Shown here piece by piece: positions 61,801 through 64,000 of a stretch of DNA of 64,000 nucleotides (positions are counted from its first letter, which is position 1; the number at the start of each line of letters is the position of its first letter). The notes under the pieces are model-generated. The model saw nothing but the letters and a program-made list of their open reading frames with translations, did not search any database and had not been told where the DNA came from. Position numbers and translations under genes: made by a program. Origin of the DNA: Micractinium sp. NFX-FRZ (taxonomy: Eukaryota > Chlorophyta > Trebouxiophyceae > Chlorellales > Chlorellaceae); contig JAPTJF010000260.1 of assembly GCA_029339195.1 (NCBI GenBank), positions 22,561-86,560 on the forward strand. The letters run 5' to 3'.

Positions 61801-62607
61801 CTCGAGGCTGCAATGCAACAAGGCTTGAGAAAGTTGCAAGTTGGCATGGTGCTGCAACTTAAGCAGGGCAGCACTCGCTGGAGCGTGTTCATCGAAACGA
61901 CATCATACCGTACCCGAGGTGGCGCACCATGGCGCACATCACCCCCATGGGCGGGGCGGGGCGCGCGGCAGCGCAAGCAGCGCTGCGCTTGCGCTGACGG
62001 GAGTGCGGGCGCGGCAGCGCGCTGCGCTTGCGTTGGCGGGAGGCAGGGGCGAGCTAGCTCTGGCTCTGCCAGGATCTTGGGATGGCTGAACTCATTCTGC
62101 GTGTAGATGTCCCAACGGCTGGGCCAATCGAACGGTTTGAGATCAGGGAGAGCTGGAGTTTCTTAGGGGACCTGCATGGAAGGTGGCTGACTGACCCCCA
62201 GCTGGGGAATTGCTTTCCACGGCCAGAGATGGGGCCGCGGTGGCAGTGGGGACCTTGATTGAGGGAGCAGGACTAGGTGAGGCAGTTGGGCAGGATGTAT
62301 TAACTCTTGGGGTTCCTGTTGGGGCACCTTCAGGTGGGGGGAGGCAAAAAAACACGGAGATGAGATGTACCCCCGCCTAGGCCACTTGGTACCACCTTGC
62401 CAATCTTGTTGGCTTTATAGCTGCCCGCTCGTACGCACCGAAGGGGCGGATTGGTGGCTGGTCTTGGTCCGGCACCCTTCATGGGAGAGTTTGAGGGCGG
62501 GTGACCGCAACGCAATAGTCGACACTCCCAATGGTGGCCCTGTACCCTCCCAGGGTGGTATTAGGCCAAATTTAACAGTTTTGGGCACCCGGGGCCCAAT
62601 AAATAGC
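61801..62607. repeat. Dispersed element, copy B, ending at the tRNA-Leu gene
   Basis: Same order of blocks as copy A, more compact. The right end (GGTGGTATTAGGCC to AATAAATAGC) stops about two bases from the 3' end of the minus-strand tRNA-Leu gene. No reading frame with family resemblance. It may be a non-autonomous mobile element, but no terminal inverted repeats or target-site duplication were found. Confidence 0.8.
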
Positions 62608-62608
62608 G

Positions 62609-62723
62609 TGACTGCGGCAGGATTTGAACCTGCGCCCTCTTTCGAGGAACAGAATACACATGTGCTACATGCAAGCGAAAAGACGCTTGAGTCTGTCGTG
62701 TTAGACCACTCCACCACGCAGTC
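62609..62723 (-). tRNA. trnL-CAA: tRNA-Leu (anticodon CAA) with an intron
   Basis: On the minus strand the 7-bp acceptor stem GACTGCG/CGCAGTC is perfect. The D-arm is GTG-GAGTGGTCTAA-CAC and the anticodon stem ACAGA/TCTGT. The loop CTCAAG gives anticodon CAA at 62689-62687. A long variable arm CCTC-GAAA-GAGG (class II, as expected for leucine) and T-arm GCAGG-TTCAAAT-CCTGC follow. An intron of about 31 nt (62685-62655) sits after position 37, the usual nuclear site. The discriminator is A at 62609 and CCA is not encoded. The intron and GC content fit a nuclear gene. Confidence 0.95.
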
Positions 62724-63089
62724 GGCGCAGTGCCAAAAACGATTTTCCTGACCACCGGTATCATAGAAAGTAAGAAATTCGCTTTTCCAAACGCCGACTT
62801 TAATTGCACTTGCTTGGTCGCAACAAGTCCGCCCACGCCTTGTACATGTTTCAGCACCAAGTCTGGAGAGGACAGGAACTCAGAAAGACGCAGGGGCGTG
62901 CATACCCTGGTGAGATGCTCGTTGCGCCTGTGTGCCTGCCTATTTGATGTGTGTTACATTCACCGCACCCGCCTATTGCAGGAAATGCCCCCAGCTTTGT
63001 CTCTCACGAGGAAAGGTGGTGGGGGTGGGGCAGCCAATGTTGAAACAGTCTTGTGTGGGAGGGTGGATGGGGTGGGGTTTGCGCCCCGC

Positions 63090-63345
63090 GCCCCCCCCCC
63101 CCCCCCACACACACACACCCACCCATGGGGGGGGCTGCGCCCCCCACCCACCCATGGGGGGGGCTGCGCCCCCCACCCCCCCAACCCACCCACCCATGGG
63201 GGGGCTGCACCCCCCACCCACCCCCCCACCCACCCATGGGGGGGGCTGCGCCCCACCCCCCCACCCCCCCACCCATGGGGGGGGGCTGCGCCCCACCCCC
63301 CCACCCCCCCACCCATGGGGGGGCCTGCGCCCCACCCCACCCCCA
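63090..63345. repeat. Palindromic G/C minisatellite centred on CCATGG
   Basis: Six units of 28-42 bp, each with a poly-C/ACCC arm, CCATGG and a poly-G arm followed by CTGCGCCCC. CCATGG centres begin at 63124, 63152, 63194, 63234, 63273 and 63313. Each unit is self-complementary. Both strands have multiple G runs. Confidence 0.95.
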
Positions 63346-63817
63346 CCCAGGGTTTCGCCAGGGATTCCGGGGCTGGCAGAGGCTGGTGGAGGGCGGGCGC
63401 TGACTGGCGGCGGCACTGACGAAGGCGGGCAGCCGAGTGGCAGAGCCCGTTTCACAGGCGTAGGCAAGCAGCCTACTAGTGCGTTGCTTGCACCCGCGGC
63501 AGCTTTGTACGTACTGGCAGAGCCTGGTTTGCCAGGGGACACGCAGCCCAACGGCATCGACTGCTTTCGTAAGTGGCATGGGCACTAGTACTCAAGCATG
63601 GGTCCCTAACCAAGAGACAAGGGCTGGCCACAAGCAAACATGGCGAGGTACCACCGGTGTATCTATCCTAAACTAGACGTGCATGGTAACAGGCCGGGTT
63701 GCATGGGTGCGGCTGGCGCCGCAAAACTGGCAGAAGTGGGTGTGACATGGCGGAACCGCTGGCGGCCTGCCGGTGCCGGCTTCTTTCTGCCAGGCATCTG
63801 GCAGAATGCGTCCAACC

Positions 63818-63872
63818 ATCCTGCCAGTGCCGCCTGGTTTTTTTCGATAGATTCTGACAGCACTGGCAGGAT
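63818..63872. repeat. Perfect 13-bp inverted repeat
   Basis: ATCCTGCCAGTGC at 63818-63830 pairs with GCACTGGCAGGAT at 63860-63872, leaving a loop of about 29 nt that contains a T run. Related CTGGCAG words recur in the flanks (63726, 63798). Confidence 0.85.
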
Positions 63873-63894
63873 CTGCCGGTGTGGGGAAACCCTG

Positions 63895-63917
63895 CACCCA
63901 CCCACCCACCCACCCAA
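63895..63917. repeat. CCCA microsatellite
   Basis: A short run of about five CCCA units beside the inverted repeat. Confidence 0.85.
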
Positions 63918-64000
63918 CCCTCGCACTAGTAGATCCAGGCCACAAAACACAGCCCGTTTTGTTAGGGAAAATCAGCATGCACAGTTGTTTATGCACATTC

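Larger units (their letters stand above)
62724..64000. other. Repeat-rich right end of the window
   Basis: No exon could be supported. Several reading frames run through the minisatellite at 63090-63345, but they are Gly/Pro artefacts. Features listed separately: minisatellite, inverted repeat and CCCA run. Confidence 0.5.

Noticed and set aside
63090..63345. CRISPR-like array
   Set aside because: Units are palindromic with no distinct spacers, and the DNA is eukaryotic.
62938..63420. Several long Gly/Pro reading frames
   Set aside because: They are translations of the G/C minisatellite in different frames.

Overview
The window looks like nuclear DNA of a green alga (Chlorophyta, probably trebouxiophyte or chlorophycean). 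It is very GC-rich and its genes are densely packed and intron-rich, with GT-AG and a few GC-AG introns. Most introns are roughly 90-400 bp. TGTAA, the chlorophyte poly(A) signal, lies downstream of several genes. The gene set (BCKDH E2, TRAPP subunit, Timeless, CDK8, JMJD5, cofilin, cyclophilin) is eukaryotic. The species cannot be fixed from sequence alone. Exon models were built by hand from splice consensus, reading-frame phase and family conservation. In every model except the 5'-partial first gene the exon lengths sum to a whole number of codons.

Layout. 0-5 kb: the 3' end of a secreted-type Cys-rich gene, then a complete tandem paralogue (signal peptide, two copies of one module); family not recognised. 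5.8-7.7 kb (-): TRAPPC1/BET5. 8.3-14.0 kb (+): mitochondrial branched-chain 2-oxoacid dehydrogenase E2 (DBT). 14.7-17.1 kb (-): a protein resembling the C-terminal part of the plant At4g00755-type F-box family. 17.3-19.4 kb (+): SH3BGRL/glutaredoxin-fold protein with a long Ala/Glu tail, followed 84 bp later by a JMJD5/KDM8-type JmjC protein (19.5-22.3 kb, +). 23.1-25.7 kb (-): unknown multi-pass membrane protein. 26.7-28.7 kb (-): F-box/LRR protein. 29.5-31.4 kb (+): cyclin-box protein. 31.4-33.8 kb: no gene seen. 33.8-37.4 kb (-): membrane-anchored PAN/apple-like cyclophilin. 37.7-40.4 kb (-): ADF/cofilin with a long N-terminal extension. 40.75-53.0 kb (+): Timeless/Tof1 (27 exons). 53.4-57.2 kb (+): CDK8/CDKE kinase. 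57.7-59.9 kb (+): ankyrin-repeat protein. 60-64 kb: repeat-rich, gene-poor DNA with an intron-containing tRNA-Leu(CAA), two diverged copies of a dispersed element, and a palindromic G/C minisatellite.

The genes do not form one pathway. Several are arranged divergently with short shared upstream regions (TRAPPC1/DBT, F-box-like/SH3BGRL-like, cofilin/Timeless). The most striking signal is not a gene. Degenerate direct copies of exon edges, complete with decoy splice sites, sit inside the neighbouring introns of most genes and even beyond two stop codons. Spacing is about 60-150 bp. Some introns (DBT intron 5, Timeless intron 16) look almost entirely built from tandem units of this kind. Two decoy acceptors (DBT exon 11, CDK8 exon 3) would give open, in-frame insertions if used.
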